The notes under the pieces were generated by a model. That model was not told the DNA's origin. It ran no database searches and worked only from the letters and a program-made list of their open reading frames with translations. The translations under genes and the position numbers were made by a program. Positions 1-8,511 of a stretch of DNA of 64,000 nucleotides are shown in pieces; the first letter of the stretch is position 1, and each line of letters opens with the position of its first letter. The stretch lies in assembly GCA_014650415.1 (NCBI GenBank), contig BMUX01000001.1, positions 1-64,000 on the forward strand, written 5' to 3'. This stretch comes from Streptomyces spiroverticillatus (GTDB lineage Bacteria > Actinomycetota > Actinomycetes > Streptomycetales > Streptomycetaceae).

Positions 1-78
1 TCACCAACCGCAGCCAAACACCGCAAGAGGCGACAGAACACGACTCACGAGGCGACCACACAACTCAAGACCGGCTCA

Positions 79-1311
79 CTAGGGGGCTACGGACGCCAGG
101 TAGGCGTTCGTCTTCTCCGGGTCGAAGAAGAAGTTCTCGAAGTCGGCCGGGTCGTTGAAGCCGTTGGCGAAGCGGTCGGCGACGGGCTGGAGCTGGCCGG
201 CGGCGCCGATCAGGTTCAGGACGTGCTCCGGCGGGACGCCCAGCATGGCGTTGGTCCACTTGGTGACGTGCTGGGCGGTGTCCCAGTAGCGGTCGAAGGT
301 GCGCTGCATCCAGGCCTCGTCGAAGGCGGCGTCGCCGTGCGAGACGATCGAGTCGAGGTAGGAAGCGGCGCACTTGGAGGCCGAGTTGGAGCCCTGGCCG
401 GTGATCGGGTCGTTGGCGACGACGACGTCCGCGACGCCCAGGACCGCGCCGCCGCCGGGGAGGCGGCCGATCGGGTTGCGGACGGTGGGGGCGTAGCGGC
501 CGGAGAGGGTGCCGTTGGCGTCGGTGAGTTCGACCTTGGTGGCGCGGGCGTACTCCCAGGGGAGGAACTTCTCCATCAGTTCGAGGGTGAGGGAGAGGTG
601 GTCGGCCGGGTCCTTGATGCCCTTGAAGGCGTCGACCGGGCCGCCCGGGACGCCCTCCCAGAAGAGGATGTCGGCGCGGCCGGAGACCGTGAGGGTCGGC
701 ATCACGAAGAGTTCGCCGACGCCCGGGACCAGGTTGCAGCGGACCGCGTCGAAGTCCGGGTGCTCGGGGCGCGGGCCCAGGCCGTGGACGTACGCGACGG
801 CGAGGGCGCGCTGCGGGGCGTCGAACGGGGAGCGGGAGGCGTCGCGGCCGAAGAGCTGGACCAGCTCGCCCTTGCCCGCCGAGACCAGCACCAGGTCGTA
901 CGTACGGGAGAAGAAGTCCAGGTCGGAGACGGCGGCGCCGTGGATGACGAGCTGGCCGCCGCGCTGGGCGAAGGTGTCCATCCAGCCGGCCATCTTCACG
1001 CGCTGGTCGACGGACTGGGCGTACCCGTCGAGCTTGCCGACCCAGTCGACGGCCCGTGCACCGTCAGGGGCGGCGACGGAGACGCCGAGGCCCTCGATGC
1101 GGGGGGCCTGGGACTCCCAGAAGTTCAGCTGGAGGTCGCGCTCGTGCTGCAGGGCGGTGTGGAACATGCACTGCGTCGACATGACCTTGCCGGAGCGGAT
1201 CTCGTCGGAGGTCCGGTTCGACATCAGGGTGACTTCGTAGCCCTTGGACTGCAGGCCCAGGGCGAGCTGGAGACCGGACTGGCCGGCGCCGACTATGAGG
1301 ATCTTCCGCAT
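79..1311 (-). CDS. StyA-like FAD-dependent monooxygenase (styrene/indole monooxygenase family)
   Basis: A 410-residue protein that starts with a Rossmann FAD-binding strand (MRKILIV, then GAGQSG at residues 8-13). Length and N-terminus fit the oxygenase component of two-component styrene/indole monooxygenases (Pseudomonas StyA is about 415 aa), which use FADH2 from a separate reductase to epoxidise or hydroxylate aromatic substrates. No StyB-type reductase is seen nearby. The ATG at 1311 is chosen because it opens directly on the FAD fold; an upstream in-frame extension is low-complexity Arg/Pro. It lies 35 bp downstream of cvnD on the same strand, so it is probably the last gene of the conservon operon. 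The substrate cannot be read from sequence. Confidence 0.85.
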   Translation of the reverse strand: MRKILIVGAGQSGLQLALGLQSKGYEVTLMSNRTSDEIRSGKVMSTQCMFHTALQHERDLQLNFWESQAPRIEGLGVSVAAPDGARAVDWVGKLDGYAQSVDQRVKMAGWMDTFAQRGGQLVIHGAAVSDLDFFSRTYDLVLVSAGKGELVQLFGRDASRSPFDAPQRALAVAYVHGLGPRPEHPDFDAVRCNLVPGVGELFVMPTLTVSGRADILFWEGVPGGPVDAFKGIKDPADHLSLTLELMEKFLPWEYARATKVELTDANGTLSGRYAPTVRNPIGRLPGGGAVLGVADVVVANDPITGQGSNSASKCAASYLDSIVSHGDAAFDEAWMQRTFDRYWDTAQHVTKWTNAMLGVPPEHVLNLIGAAGQLQPVADRFANGFNDPADFENFFFDPEKTNAYLASVAP

Positions 1312-1346
1312 GGGGATGGGTGACTCTCTCGGGGGAAGGAGGGGAT

Positions 1347-1973
1347 TCAGGCGGGGGTGGCGTCGAGCGCGTGGCCGACCAGGGTCAGGAGGGTCTCCAC
1401 GACCGAGACGCGGTTGCGGGCGTCCATGACGAGGACGGGCACGTTCGGGGGCACGCTGAGCGCCTCGCGGACGTCGTCGCTCTCGTAGCGGTCGGTGCCC
1501 TCGAAGTGGTTGACGGCCACGAGGTAGGGGATGCCGCAGCTCTCGAAGTAGTCGAGCGCGGGGAAGCAGTCGGTGAGGCGGCGGGTGTCGGCGAGCACGA
1601 TCGCACCGATCGCGCCGCGTGCCAGGTCGTCCCACATGAACCAGAACCGCTGCTGGCCCGGGGTGCCGAACACGTACAGGACGAGGTCGTCGTCGAGCGT
1701 GATGCGGCCGAAGTCCATCGCGACGGTGGTCGTCGTCTTGTCCGGGGTGGCGGACAGGTCGTCGGTGTCCTCGCTGGCGGTCGTCATGACCGCCTCGGTC
1801 TTGAGCGGGGTGATCTCGGAGACCGAACCGACGAAGGTGGTCTTGCCCACGCCGAAGCCGCCCGCGACCACGACCTTCACGGCGGTGGGGGCGCGGGTGT
1901 GGTCCAACTGCCAGGCGGGAGGGGCTTGTTCGGCAGGTGTTTCGAGTGGTGCCTCAGAGGCGACGGAGCCCAT
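1347..1973 (-). CDS. cvnD: Conservon GTP-binding protein CvnD
   Basis: A 208-aa Ras-like small GTPase of the conservon type. The P-loop GGFGVGKT is at residues 38-45; the switch-II element reads FGTPGQ, and the guanine-specificity region reads NHFEGTD instead of canonical NKxD. CvnD proteins act with CvnA-C as a membrane-associated, GPCR-like signalling module in Streptomyces. The start overlaps the 3' end of cvnC by 20 nt, which implies translational coupling. It is the fourth gene of a cvnA-B-C-D set, followed by the StyA-like gene. Confidence 0.93.
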   Translation of the reverse strand: MGSVASEAPLETPAEQAPPAWQLDHTRAPTAVKVVVAGGFGVGKTTFVGSVSEITPLKTEAVMTTASEDTDDLSATPDKTTTTVAMDFGRITLDDDLVLYVFGTPGQQRFWFMWDDLARGAIGAIVLADTRRLTDCFPALDYFESCGIPYLVAVNHFEGTDRYESDDVREALSVPPNVPVLVMDARNRVSVVETLLTLVGHALDATPA

Positions 1974-2367
1974 CCAGGACCCTTTCCAGCAGTGCGCGAT
2001 CGGGGCGTCCGGCTCCGTGGCCGGTTCCGTACACGCGGATCTTTCCCTGGTCGGCCAGGTCGCTGAGCAGGACCCGGACCACGCCCAGCGGCATCTTCAG
2101 CAAGGCGGCTATCTCCGCGACGGTCCGCATCCGGCGGCAGATCTCGACGATCGCCTGCATCTCGGGGCCGACCCGGTGAGAGGTCTGACGCCCGGTCAAC
2201 TCCGGTCTCTCCGGCGGGGCTTCGAGGGCCGCCACGAACGTCTCCACCAGGAGTACGTGCGTGAAGCGCGTCCGGCCCCCGGTCAGGGAGTACGGGCGCA
2301 CCCGGGCGGGGCGGCGGCCCTCGCCGCGTATCGGGAGGCGTCCTGCCGTGGGAGTGTGCGCGCTCAT
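1954..2367 (-). CDS. cvnC: Conservon protein CvnC (DUF742)
   Basis: A 137-aa DUF742 protein with the typical core RPYSLTGGRT near residue 24 and a C-terminal winged-helix-like stretch (MPLGVVRVLLSDLADQG). DUF742 proteins are fixed partners in conservons, probably adaptors between the roadblock protein and the GTPase. It overlaps cvnB by 4 nt (ATGA) and cvnD by 20 nt. Family assignment is clear; biochemical role is known only from the general conservon model. Confidence 0.92.
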   Translation of the reverse strand: MSAHTPTAGRLPIRGEGRRPARVRPYSLTGGRTRFTHVLLVETFVAALEAPPERPELTGRQTSHRVGPEMQAIVEICRRMRTVAEIAALLKMPLGVVRVLLSDLADQGKIRVYGTGHGAGRPDRALLERVLDGLRRL

Positions 2368-2846
2368 CGGTCGGCACTCTCCAGCGACTGGCGCAGCTCA
2401 CTGCGGAGTTCGGGGGTGAGAACGTGTCCGGCCCGGCCCACGAAGAGCGCCATGTGGTACGCCACGATGCTCATGTCGCAGTCGGGTGCGGCGTGCACGC
2501 CGAGCAGCGAGCCGTCGCTGATCGACATCACGAAGAGGCTGCCGTACTCCATGGCGACCATCGTCTGTTTGACGCCGCCGCCCTCCATCAGGCTGGCCGC
2601 CCCGAGGGTGAGGGAGCCGAGGCCGGAGACGATGGTGGCCAGGTCCGCGGTGGAGCCCTTGGGGCTGACCAGGCGCGGTGTGGTGTCCGGGAGCATGTGG
2701 TCGGGGTCCGAGGACAGCAGGAGCAGTCCGTCGGAGGACACGACGGCGACCGAGACGAGGCCGGGCACCTCCTCCACCAGATTGCTCAACAGCCAGTGCA
2801 GATTACGGGCTTCGGTACTGAGCCCGTATGTGATCGGCGCGGTCAA
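2364..2846 (-). CDS. cvnB: Conservon roadblock/LC7 protein CvnB
   Basis: A 160-aa roadblock/LC7-fold protein. The core lies at about residues 15-110, with the typical VSVAVVSSDGLLLLSS strand and the later GSLFVMSISDGS segment. Roadblock proteins of this size are GTPase-interacting regulators; in conservons CvnB pairs with CvnD. It overlaps cvnA by 4 nt upstream and cvnC by 4 nt downstream, so all four genes are read as one coupled unit. Confidence 0.93.
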   Translation of the reverse strand: MTAPITYGLSTEARNLHWLLSNLVEEVPGLVSVAVVSSDGLLLLSSDPDHMLPDTTPRLVSPKGSTADLATIVSGLGSLTLGAASLMEGGGVKQTMVAMEYGSLFVMSISDGSLLGVHAAPDCDMSIVAYHMALFVGRAGHVLTPELRSELRQSLESADR

Positions 2847-5743
2847 CTGCGTGCCTCCTCGACGGTGTCCCCCTCGGTGTCGGTCTGGTCGTGCCCCGTG
2901 GTCGTGGTTCGGTGGTCGGTCGTGCGTCGGGCCGGGGGTTCCCCGGTTGCCCCGTCTACCCCGTGCGTCCCGTTGTTATCACTGGCGTTGTTATCACTGT
3001 TGGCGATCTCCGCCTCGACATCGCGCCTGCCGTTGAGCGCGCCGCGCTGGAATCCGCCCAGGCGACGGCGCAGGGCCTCGGCGTCAACACCGCCGGTGCG
3101 CGGCGGCGCGGCGGGGGTCGTCGGCTTGACGACCTTGGGGGTGCGCTTGGGGAGGCCCTTGGCGGTCAGCGGCGGAGTGGTCGGCTCCGCTTCGGCCGCG
3201 GGGGCGGGTTCGGGCTGTGGCTCGGGGGCCGGGGCAGGCTCGGGCCGCGGTTCCGGCTCGGGCTCCGGGGTGGGCTTGGGCAGGCGGATCTCGCGGGTGG
3301 GCTGGTCGACGTCGGGGGCCTCGGACGCGGCCGGCTCCTCCCGTACGGGCGCAGGCTCCTCCCGTACGGGCTCCACGTCCTCCCGTACGGACGACTCGTC
3401 CGGTGTCCGTTCGTGCGCGGCGTCCTCGACGGCCCGCTCCGCGAGGGCGATCAGCGGGTCCTGGTCCGGGCCGCGTTCGGCACTCCGGCCGGGCAGGACG
3501 TTGGAGTTGGCCTCGGCGGCGGAGCCCGGCAGCGAGTGCAGGGTCTCGGTCGCCGACGGCACGGCGGGCGGCTCGGCCGGGAGGAGTGCCTTGGGGAGGA
3601 CGACGACGGCGGTGATGCCGCCCTGCCCCTGGGCGCGGACCTGGATGCGGACGCCGTGCCGGGCGGCGAGGAGGGCGGCGACCTGGAGGCCGAGGCCGTC
3701 GCTGTCGGCGGGCGGGGTGTAGCCGGCCGGATCGGCGAGGCGCTCGTTGAGGTCGGCGAGGCGTTCGGGGGTCATGCCGATGCCCTCGTCCTGCACGGAG
3801 AGCATGATCTCGCCGTTCTCAAGGAGCCAGCCGGACAGCTTGACGTGGGCGTCCGGGGGCGAGAACGAGGTGCCGTTCTCCAGGAGTTCGGCGAGCAGGT
3901 GGCTGAGGTCGTCGGCGACGTACCCGGCGACCTGGGCGTGCGGCGGGAGGGCCTGGAGGGTGACCCGCTCGTACCGTTCGATCTCGCTGATCGCGGCGCG
4001 CAGTACGTCGACGAGCGGGACCGGCCCGGTGTGGGCGACGCCGTGGTCGGTGCCCGCCAGCACGAGGAGGTTCTCGCCGTGGCGGCGCATCACGGTCGCC
4101 ATGTGGTCGAGCTTGAAGAGGGTGGCGAGGCGGTCGGGGTCCTGCTCGCGCTCCTCCAGGGTCTCGATGACGGCGAGCTGGCGCTCGACGACGGAGAGCG
4201 TGCGCAGCGAGAGCTTGACGAAGGAGGAGTGGACGGTGGCGCGCAGTTCGTCCAGGCGTGCGGTGGCGTCCTGGGCGCGGGCCAGCAACTCGGCCTGTTC
4301 GGCGGCGAGTTGGCTGTTCTCGACGGCGAGGGTGCGGCGCTGGGCATCGAGGGTCTCGCGCTGGCCGACCAGGTGGGCACGGTCGCCCGCGAGCTTCTCG
4401 GTGCGGGCGTGCCGCTCCAGGAACTTGCCGTGCAGGGCGTTCAGGGACCGTACGGCCTGGGCGAACTCGTCGTTGCGGCCGGTGTAGCGCACCGGCTCCT
4501 CGGTCTCGGGGCTGCCCGCGAGCCGGGCCGCGCCGAGCCGGAGCGCGGCGAGGGGCTGGGTGAGGGTGCGGGCTATGGCCGTGGAGATGCCGACGGCCAG
4601 CAGGAAGCAGGCGGCCAGCAGGCCGACGCGCCACTCCAGGGAGCTGACGTCGTCGTCCCGGAGCGCGGCGAGGTTCTCGGCCTGCGCGGAGGCGAGGGCG
4701 GCCTCGGCGCCGCGCATGCGGTCGAGGCGGGCGGTGAGCGCTGCCCCGACCTTCTCGGCACCGAGCCTGCGGTCGGCGGCGGAGAGGGTCGGCTCGTCGG
4801 TGAGAGCCTTCAGATACTGCTCGGCGGTGGTGACCTCGGGCCCGGTGACGGTGGCGGCGACGGAGTCGCGGTCCTTGGCGGGCGCGGCCAGCGCGAAGTC
4901 GGCGAGGGCGGCCTGCTCGCGGTGGCGGGCCTGCTGGGCGGCGGCGGAGAGCTGGTCGCGGACCTTCTTGCCGTCGCCGCTCTCCACGCGTACGAGAAGA
5001 CCCGTGGCGGGGTCGACCTGCCGGGTGGACTCGCCGCGCGGCACCGCGAGGGCGGCGAGCAGGAGGCCACGGGTGGCGGCGGCCTGCTCGACGGCGTTGC
5101 CCAGGGTGGCCGGTGCGGTGCCGGAGCCGCCCGCGCGCGGCGGGGTCTCGCGGGCCAGGTCGCGGGTGAGGGAGCGCAGCTCGTCGAGGGCGGCGGTGTA
5201 GGCGCGGTGCAGGGCGAGCGGGTCGATCCGGTCGCTGTCGGCGTCCTTGCGCAGGCCGGAGACCTTGGCGAGGGCGCCGCGCAGGCTCGCGGGGAGGTCG
5301 GTGCCGGAGCCGGTGAGCTCGGTGATCTGCCGGTCGACGCGGGAGGTGCCCTCGCCGGCCGAGCCGCCCTTGTCACGGCTCTTGGCGCCCTCGGCGGCGG
5401 CCTTGCGGGAGGTGGCGTCATCGCGCTCGTCGGCGAGGGAGTGCGCGAGGGCGACGGCCTGCTTGTTCAGCTCGGCGAGGTCCAGCAGGCGCTGGCTGCC
5501 GGTCAGCTCGTCGGAGGCGGTGAGCAGGGAGGGGGCTCCGGCGGCGAGCACCAGGACGCCGACGGCGGCGACGGAGACGACGAGGCGGTTGCGGACCCGC
5601 TTGGGGCGGCGCTTGCCGCCCTTCCCCGCGGCGGGGTCGGGGGAACCGGCCGCGCCCACGCCACCGGCAGGGGTGACCTCGCCCTGGCCGTCATTGCCCT
5701 TGCTCGCGCCCCGAGGCCGCTTGTTCTGCACCGGTGCTCGCAT
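2843..5743 (-). CDS. cvnA: Conservon sensor histidine kinase CvnA (nitrate/nitrite-sensing type)
   Basis: A 966-aa membrane kinase. In order: a basic cytoplasmic N-terminus, TM1 near residues 55-75, a long extracellular helical NIT-type sensor region, TM2 at about 370-390, a HAMP-like segment, a coiled linker, an HATPase_c domain (LLENGTSF N-box, QDEGIGM G1-box), then a Pro/Glu-rich tail of about 180 residues ending in basic sequence. CvnA is the sensor of the conservon. The ATG at 5743 is chosen because sequence upstream has poor codon character; an in-frame ATG at 5911 would add 56 residues. It is divergent from the PP2C gene across a 379-bp gap. Confidence 0.9.
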   Translation of the reverse strand: MRAPVQNKRPRGASKGNDGQGEVTPAGGVGAAGSPDPAAGKGGKRRPKRVRNRLVVSVAAVGVLVLAAGAPSLLTASDELTGSQRLLDLAELNKQAVALAHSLADERDDATSRKAAAEGAKSRDKGGSAGEGTSRVDRQITELTGSGTDLPASLRGALAKVSGLRKDADSDRIDPLALHRAYTAALDELRSLTRDLARETPPRAGGSGTAPATLGNAVEQAAATRGLLLAALAVPRGESTRQVDPATGLLVRVESGDGKKVRDQLSAAAQQARHREQAALADFALAAPAKDRDSVAATVTGPEVTTAEQYLKALTDEPTLSAADRRLGAEKVGAALTARLDRMRGAEAALASAQAENLAALRDDDVSSLEWRVGLLAACFLLAVGISTAIARTLTQPLAALRLGAARLAGSPETEEPVRYTGRNDEFAQAVRSLNALHGKFLERHARTEKLAGDRAHLVGQRETLDAQRRTLAVENSQLAAEQAELLARAQDATARLDELRATVHSSFVKLSLRTLSVVERQLAVIETLEEREQDPDRLATLFKLDHMATVMRRHGENLLVLAGTDHGVAHTGPVPLVDVLRAAISEIERYERVTLQALPPHAQVAGYVADDLSHLLAELLENGTSFSPPDAHVKLSGWLLENGEIMLSVQDEGIGMTPERLADLNERLADPAGYTPPADSDGLGLQVAALLAARHGVRIQVRAQGQGGITAVVVLPKALLPAEPPAVPSATETLHSLPGSAAEANSNVLPGRSAERGPDQDPLIALAERAVEDAAHERTPDESSVREDVEPVREEPAPVREEPAASEAPDVDQPTREIRLPKPTPEPEPEPRPEPAPAPEPQPEPAPAAEAEPTTPPLTAKGLPKRTPKVVKPTTPAAPPRTGGVDAEALRRRLGGFQRGALNGRRDVEAEIANSDNNASDNNGTHGVDGATGEPPARRTTDHRTTTTGHDQTDTEGDTVEEARS
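3335..3400 (-). repeat. Short in-frame repeats encoding VREEP units in the CvnA tail
   Basis: The motif TCCTCCCGTACGG occurs three times within about 65 bp and encodes repeated VREEPAP/VREDV units in the acidic, proline-rich C-terminal tail of CvnA. Just downstream in the protein lies a run of about 15 EP/AP dipeptides. Likely a length-variable linker. Confidence 0.6.
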
Positions 5744-6122
5744 CCTTGCTTTCGTCCGCCCAGATTCATCGCCCAGCTGGCCGAGGTGACGACTGGTACC
5801 TCCGGTACGTACGGACCGAGCGCCCCCACCCCTGTTGGAGCCTTCGACCCTTCCAGCGCCCCGGGGAGGGAGGCGCACATCATCCGCCCCGCCACCCGAA
5901 CGAGTGAACATCACTCGGGAGTTGGCAAACAACTTTCGTCACGGACCGTCAGGACCCACTCCCGTGCGCCGGTTGGAAGTTCCGTGCGGGCTTTGGCAGG
6001 ATGCACCCCCGCAGCTTCCCGGAATGGATCATTCCGACCCAATTGCCGCAGCTTGACCTGCTGGTATGGGCCAATTCGCGCCCCTGCGGGACGGCGCGTG
6101 CGGGTCCGGCAGACTGGCCGGC
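5744..6122. promoter_or_regulatory. Divergent control region between cvnA and PP2C gene, with two palindromes
   Basis: This 379-bp gap holds no supported gene. It contains two perfect 17-bp palindromes: CGAGTG-N5-CACTCG at 5901-5917 and CGGAATG-GAT-CATTCCG at 6020-6036. A plausible vegetative promoter for the PP2C gene is TTGCCG (6043-6048), a 16-bp spacer and TATGGG (6065-6070). If right, this excludes an ATG at 6066 as the PP2C start. The palindromes are direct observations; their role as operators is inference. Confidence 0.5.
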
Positions 6123-6914
6123 ATGCGCATCGATCTCTCCACCGCCCCCGGAAACCCCGAACGCCCCAACGAGGACTGGACATCCGTGGCACTGCCTGCG
6201 GGAGGAGCCGGGGGCTCGGCCGACGGGAGCGGGGTGCTGGTCGTCCTGGACGGAGTGACACCGCCACCGAGCGAAACGGGGTGCGTGCACTCGGTGCCGT
6301 GGTTCACGGCGCGCCTCGGCGGCTCCTTGATCGAATTGTCCGCTTCCCGGCCGGAATTGCCCCTGCGCGAGGCCCTGTCCGCCGCCATCGCCCGCACGGC
6401 GGACGCCCACCGCTCCACCTGTGACCTTTCTCACGTACGGACGCCTCAGGCGACGGCGGTCGTGGTGCGTTGGGGGCCGGACCGGGTGGAGCACCTGGTC
6501 CTGTCCGACTCCGTACTGCTCCTGGAGGACCCGTCCGGAGAGGTACGGGCGGTCCTCGACGACCGCCTGGACCGCGTCCCGCGCGAGGCCCTGCGCTCGC
6601 ACGCCACGGCGGACGTCTACCGCAACGCGGAGGGCGGCTTCTTCACGGCGGCGGCGGACCCCTCGGTGGCGGACCGTGCGGTGACCGGCTCGACCCCCCG
6701 GGCGTCGGTCCGGTCGCTCGCGGCCATGACGGACGGGGTGTCGCGCTGGGTGGACCTCTTCCACGCCGGAACGTGGGCCGACTGCCTGGCCGTCCTCCGC
6801 AAGGAGGGCGCGGAGGGCCTGATCGGCCGGGTCCGCTCCCTGGAACTGGAGCCGGAGGGCCCTGCCCGAGGGAAGCGGCACGACGACGCCGCGGTCGTCT
6901 TCGCGGAGCTGTAG
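6123..6914 (+). CDS. PP2C-like protein serine/threonine phosphatase
   Basis: A 263-aa soluble protein with the metal-ligand landmarks of the PP2C fold: NED at residues 16-18, LDGV near residue 42, a late MTDGV, and DDAAVVF at the C-terminus. These predict a Mn/Mg-dependent phosphoprotein phosphatase, although overall similarity to canonical PppA/Pstp is weak. The ATG at 6123 is preferred over one at 6066, which overlaps a promoter-like -10. It is transcribed away from the conservon and shares its control region, so it could oppose a kinase in that pathway; this link is inference. The substrate is unknown. Confidence 0.75.
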   Translation: MRIDLSTAPGNPERPNEDWTSVALPAGGAGGSADGSGVLVVLDGVTPPPSETGCVHSVPWFTARLGGSLIELSASRPELPLREALSAAIARTADAHRSTCDLSHVRTPQATAVVVRWGPDRVEHLVLSDSVLLLEDPSGEVRAVLDDRLDRVPREALRSHATADVYRNAEGGFFTAAADPSVADRAVTGSTPRASVRSLAAMTDGVSRWVDLFHAGTWADCLAVLRKEGAEGLIGRVRSLELEPEGPARGKRHDDAAVVFAEL

Positions 6915-6930
6915 GGGGCATTCAGGGGGT

Positions 6931-6968
6931 CCGGGGCAGAGCCCCCGGGCAGTGGCCCCGGGCAGTGG
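6931..6968 (+). terminator. Hairpin and 13-bp tandem repeat after the PP2C gene
   Basis: CCGGGGC-AGA-GCCCCCGG forms a compact hairpin at 6931-6948, 17 nt after the PP2C stop. It overlaps a perfect tandem repeat of CCCCGGGCAGTGG (6943-6955 and 6956-6968). It separates convergent PP2C and MarR genes and probably terminates transcription. Confidence 0.55.
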
Positions 6969-6991
6969 CCCCGACCCCCGCCGAGCGGAAC

Positions 6992-7423
6992 CTACTCCCC
7001 CGCCCTCGTATTCAACTGGTGGAGGAGGCGGGCCAGCTCCGCCACCTCCCGCCGGTCCCACGACGCCAGCTTCTGCACGTAACTCGCCCGCCGCGCGTCC
7101 CGCACCCGGCGGAAGCGGTCCCGCCCCTCCGGCGTGAGGAGGATGAGGGAGGCCCGGCCGTCGGCGGGATCGGGCTCCCGGGCCACCAGGCCCAGCTCCT
7201 CCAGCGCCCGCAGCTGACGGCTCATCGTCGCCTTGCCGACCCCGAACCAGGCCGCCAGCTCCGTCGCCCGCTGCCGCTCCACCTCGTCCAGCCGTACGAG
7301 CAACCCGTACGCGGCGGGCTCCAGCTCCGGGTGGACCTCCCGGGCCATGTCCCCCGACGAAGCCCGCGCCCGGCGCAGGAAAAGCGCCAACTCCCGCTCC
7401 AGCGCGAGGAATTCCTGATCCAC
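6992..7423 (-). CDS. MarR-family transcriptional regulator
   Basis: A 143-aa winged-helix protein of MarR size. The recognition region (ELAAWFGVGKATMSRQLRAL) lies at about residues 56-75, followed by the wing (EPDPADGRASLILLT). The GTG start at 7423 is preceded by AAGGGG with a 4-nt gap. Divergent from the GH25 lysozyme gene, which may be a target, but no clear palindrome is visible between them. Ligand unknown. Confidence 0.9.
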   Translation of the reverse strand: MDQEFLALERELALFLRRARASSGDMAREVHPELEPAAYGLLVRLDEVERQRATELAAWFGVGKATMSRQLRALEELGLVAREPDPADGRASLILLTPEGRDRFRRVRDARRASYVQKLASWDRREVAELARLLHQLNTRAGE

Positions 7424-7627
7424 GATGCCCCTTCTTGCCTGATCCCGTCGCTCCCGGACCGCACCCGGAAACTTTCAGCGGCAGCCATCGCCGCAGTTCG
7501 TCCAGTATTTCGCAGGTGTGGACCAATGTCGGCGCAGAGACCCCCTTCCGTCCCTCTGGTCTACGTGCGTAGCTTCAGTACGGCAAGGCCGCTTCAGTCG
7601 CTTTGTCGATCTTTCGGAGGCACGCAC

Positions 7628-8440
7628 ATGCACGTGCTCAGAGCAAGATCCGCAGCAACCGCCCTCACGGCCGCAACCGCCGCCCTCGCGCTGGCCGCAG
7701 GAGCCGCGACCGCCGCCCCCACCCCTCCCCCGCCGCCCGGCTCCGCCCACATGGGCATGGGCGTCGTCGAGCACGACGGGCAGGGCGGGCTCCCGCCGGG
7801 CGCCCCCCGCGCCGTACAGACCGAGGGCGTGGACGTCTCCAGCCACCAGGGCAACGTCAACTGGGCCGCCCTGTGGAGCAGCGGCGTCAAGTGGGCCTAC
7901 GTGAAGGCCACCGAGGGGACGAGCTACAAGAACCCCTACTTCGCCCAGCAGTACAACGGCTCCTACAACGTCGGCATGATCCGCGGTGCGTACCACTTCG
8001 CCCTCCCCGACAACTCCAGCGGCGCCACCCAGGCGAACTGGTTCGCGAGCAACGGCGGCGGCTGGTCCCGCGACGGCCGTACCCTCCCCGGCGCCCTCGA
8101 CATCGAGTGGAACCCGTACGGCGCCCAGTGCTACGGCAAGTCCCCGGCACAGATGGTGGCCTGGATCCGCGACTTCCTGAACACGTACAAGGCGCGCACC
8201 GGCCGCGACGCCGTCATCTACACGGCGACGAGCTGGTGGAAGACCTGCACCGGCAACTACGCGGGCTTCGCAAGCACCAGCCCCCTGTGGGTGGCCCGCT
8301 ACAACACCACGGTCGGGGAGCTGCCGGCCGGCTGGGGAACGTACACGATGTGGCAGTACACCTCGACGGGCCCGATCGTCGGCGACCACAACCGCTTCAA
8401 CGGAGCCCTGGACCGCGTGCGCGCGCTGGCCAACGGGTGA
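7628..8440 (+). CDS. Secreted GH25 lysozyme (N-acetylmuramidase, cellosyl-like)
   Basis: A 270-aa exported protein: a Sec signal peptide (residues 1-30, ending ATAA), a Pro-rich linker, then a GH25 domain that begins GVDVSSHQG. Asp69 lies on the first strand, and the DIEW motif at 158-161 supplies the catalytic acid. GH25 enzymes cleave beta-1,4 bonds between MurNAc and GlcNAc in peptidoglycan. The ATG at 7628 follows a GGAGG with a 7-nt gap. It could act in wall turnover or against competitors. A strong hairpin follows the stop. Confidence 0.93.
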   Translation: MHVLRARSAATALTAATAALALAAGAATAAPTPPPPPGSAHMGMGVVEHDGQGGLPPGAPRAVQTEGVDVSSHQGNVNWAALWSSGVKWAYVKATEGTSYKNPYFAQQYNGSYNVGMIRGAYHFALPDNSSGATQANWFASNGGGWSRDGRTLPGALDIEWNPYGAQCYGKSPAQMVAWIRDFLNTYKARTGRDAVIYTATSWWKTCTGNYAGFASTSPLWVARYNTTVGELPAGWGTYTMWQYTSTGPIVGDHNRFNGALDRVRALANG

Positions 8441-8446
8441 CGTGAA

Positions 8447-8476
8447 GGACCCCCGGCGCACGGGCGCCGGGGGTCC
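8447..8476. terminator. Bidirectional terminator between GH25 and M4 genes
   Basis: Perfect 13-bp inverted repeat (arms GGACCCCCGGCGC and its complement, loop ACGG) between two convergent genes, 6 nt after the GH25 stop and 35 nt from the M4 stop. It can serve both strands. Confidence 0.85.
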
Positions 8477-8511
8477 GGTTCAAGGGGTCACACAGTCACG
8501 CCGGGGGGCGA

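Noticed and set aside
1..78. Possible end of another gene at the left edge
   Set aside because: The 78 bp before the monooxygenase stop are comparatively AT-rich with no readable frame or hairpin; nothing can be supported.
2891..6424. Very long plus-strand open frame over cvnA, and similar long antisense frames over lon, kgd, malic enzyme and the M4 gene
   Set aside because: Typical GC-skew shadows: Gly/Arg/Ala/Val-rich, no domains, while the opposite strand has complete conserved proteins.
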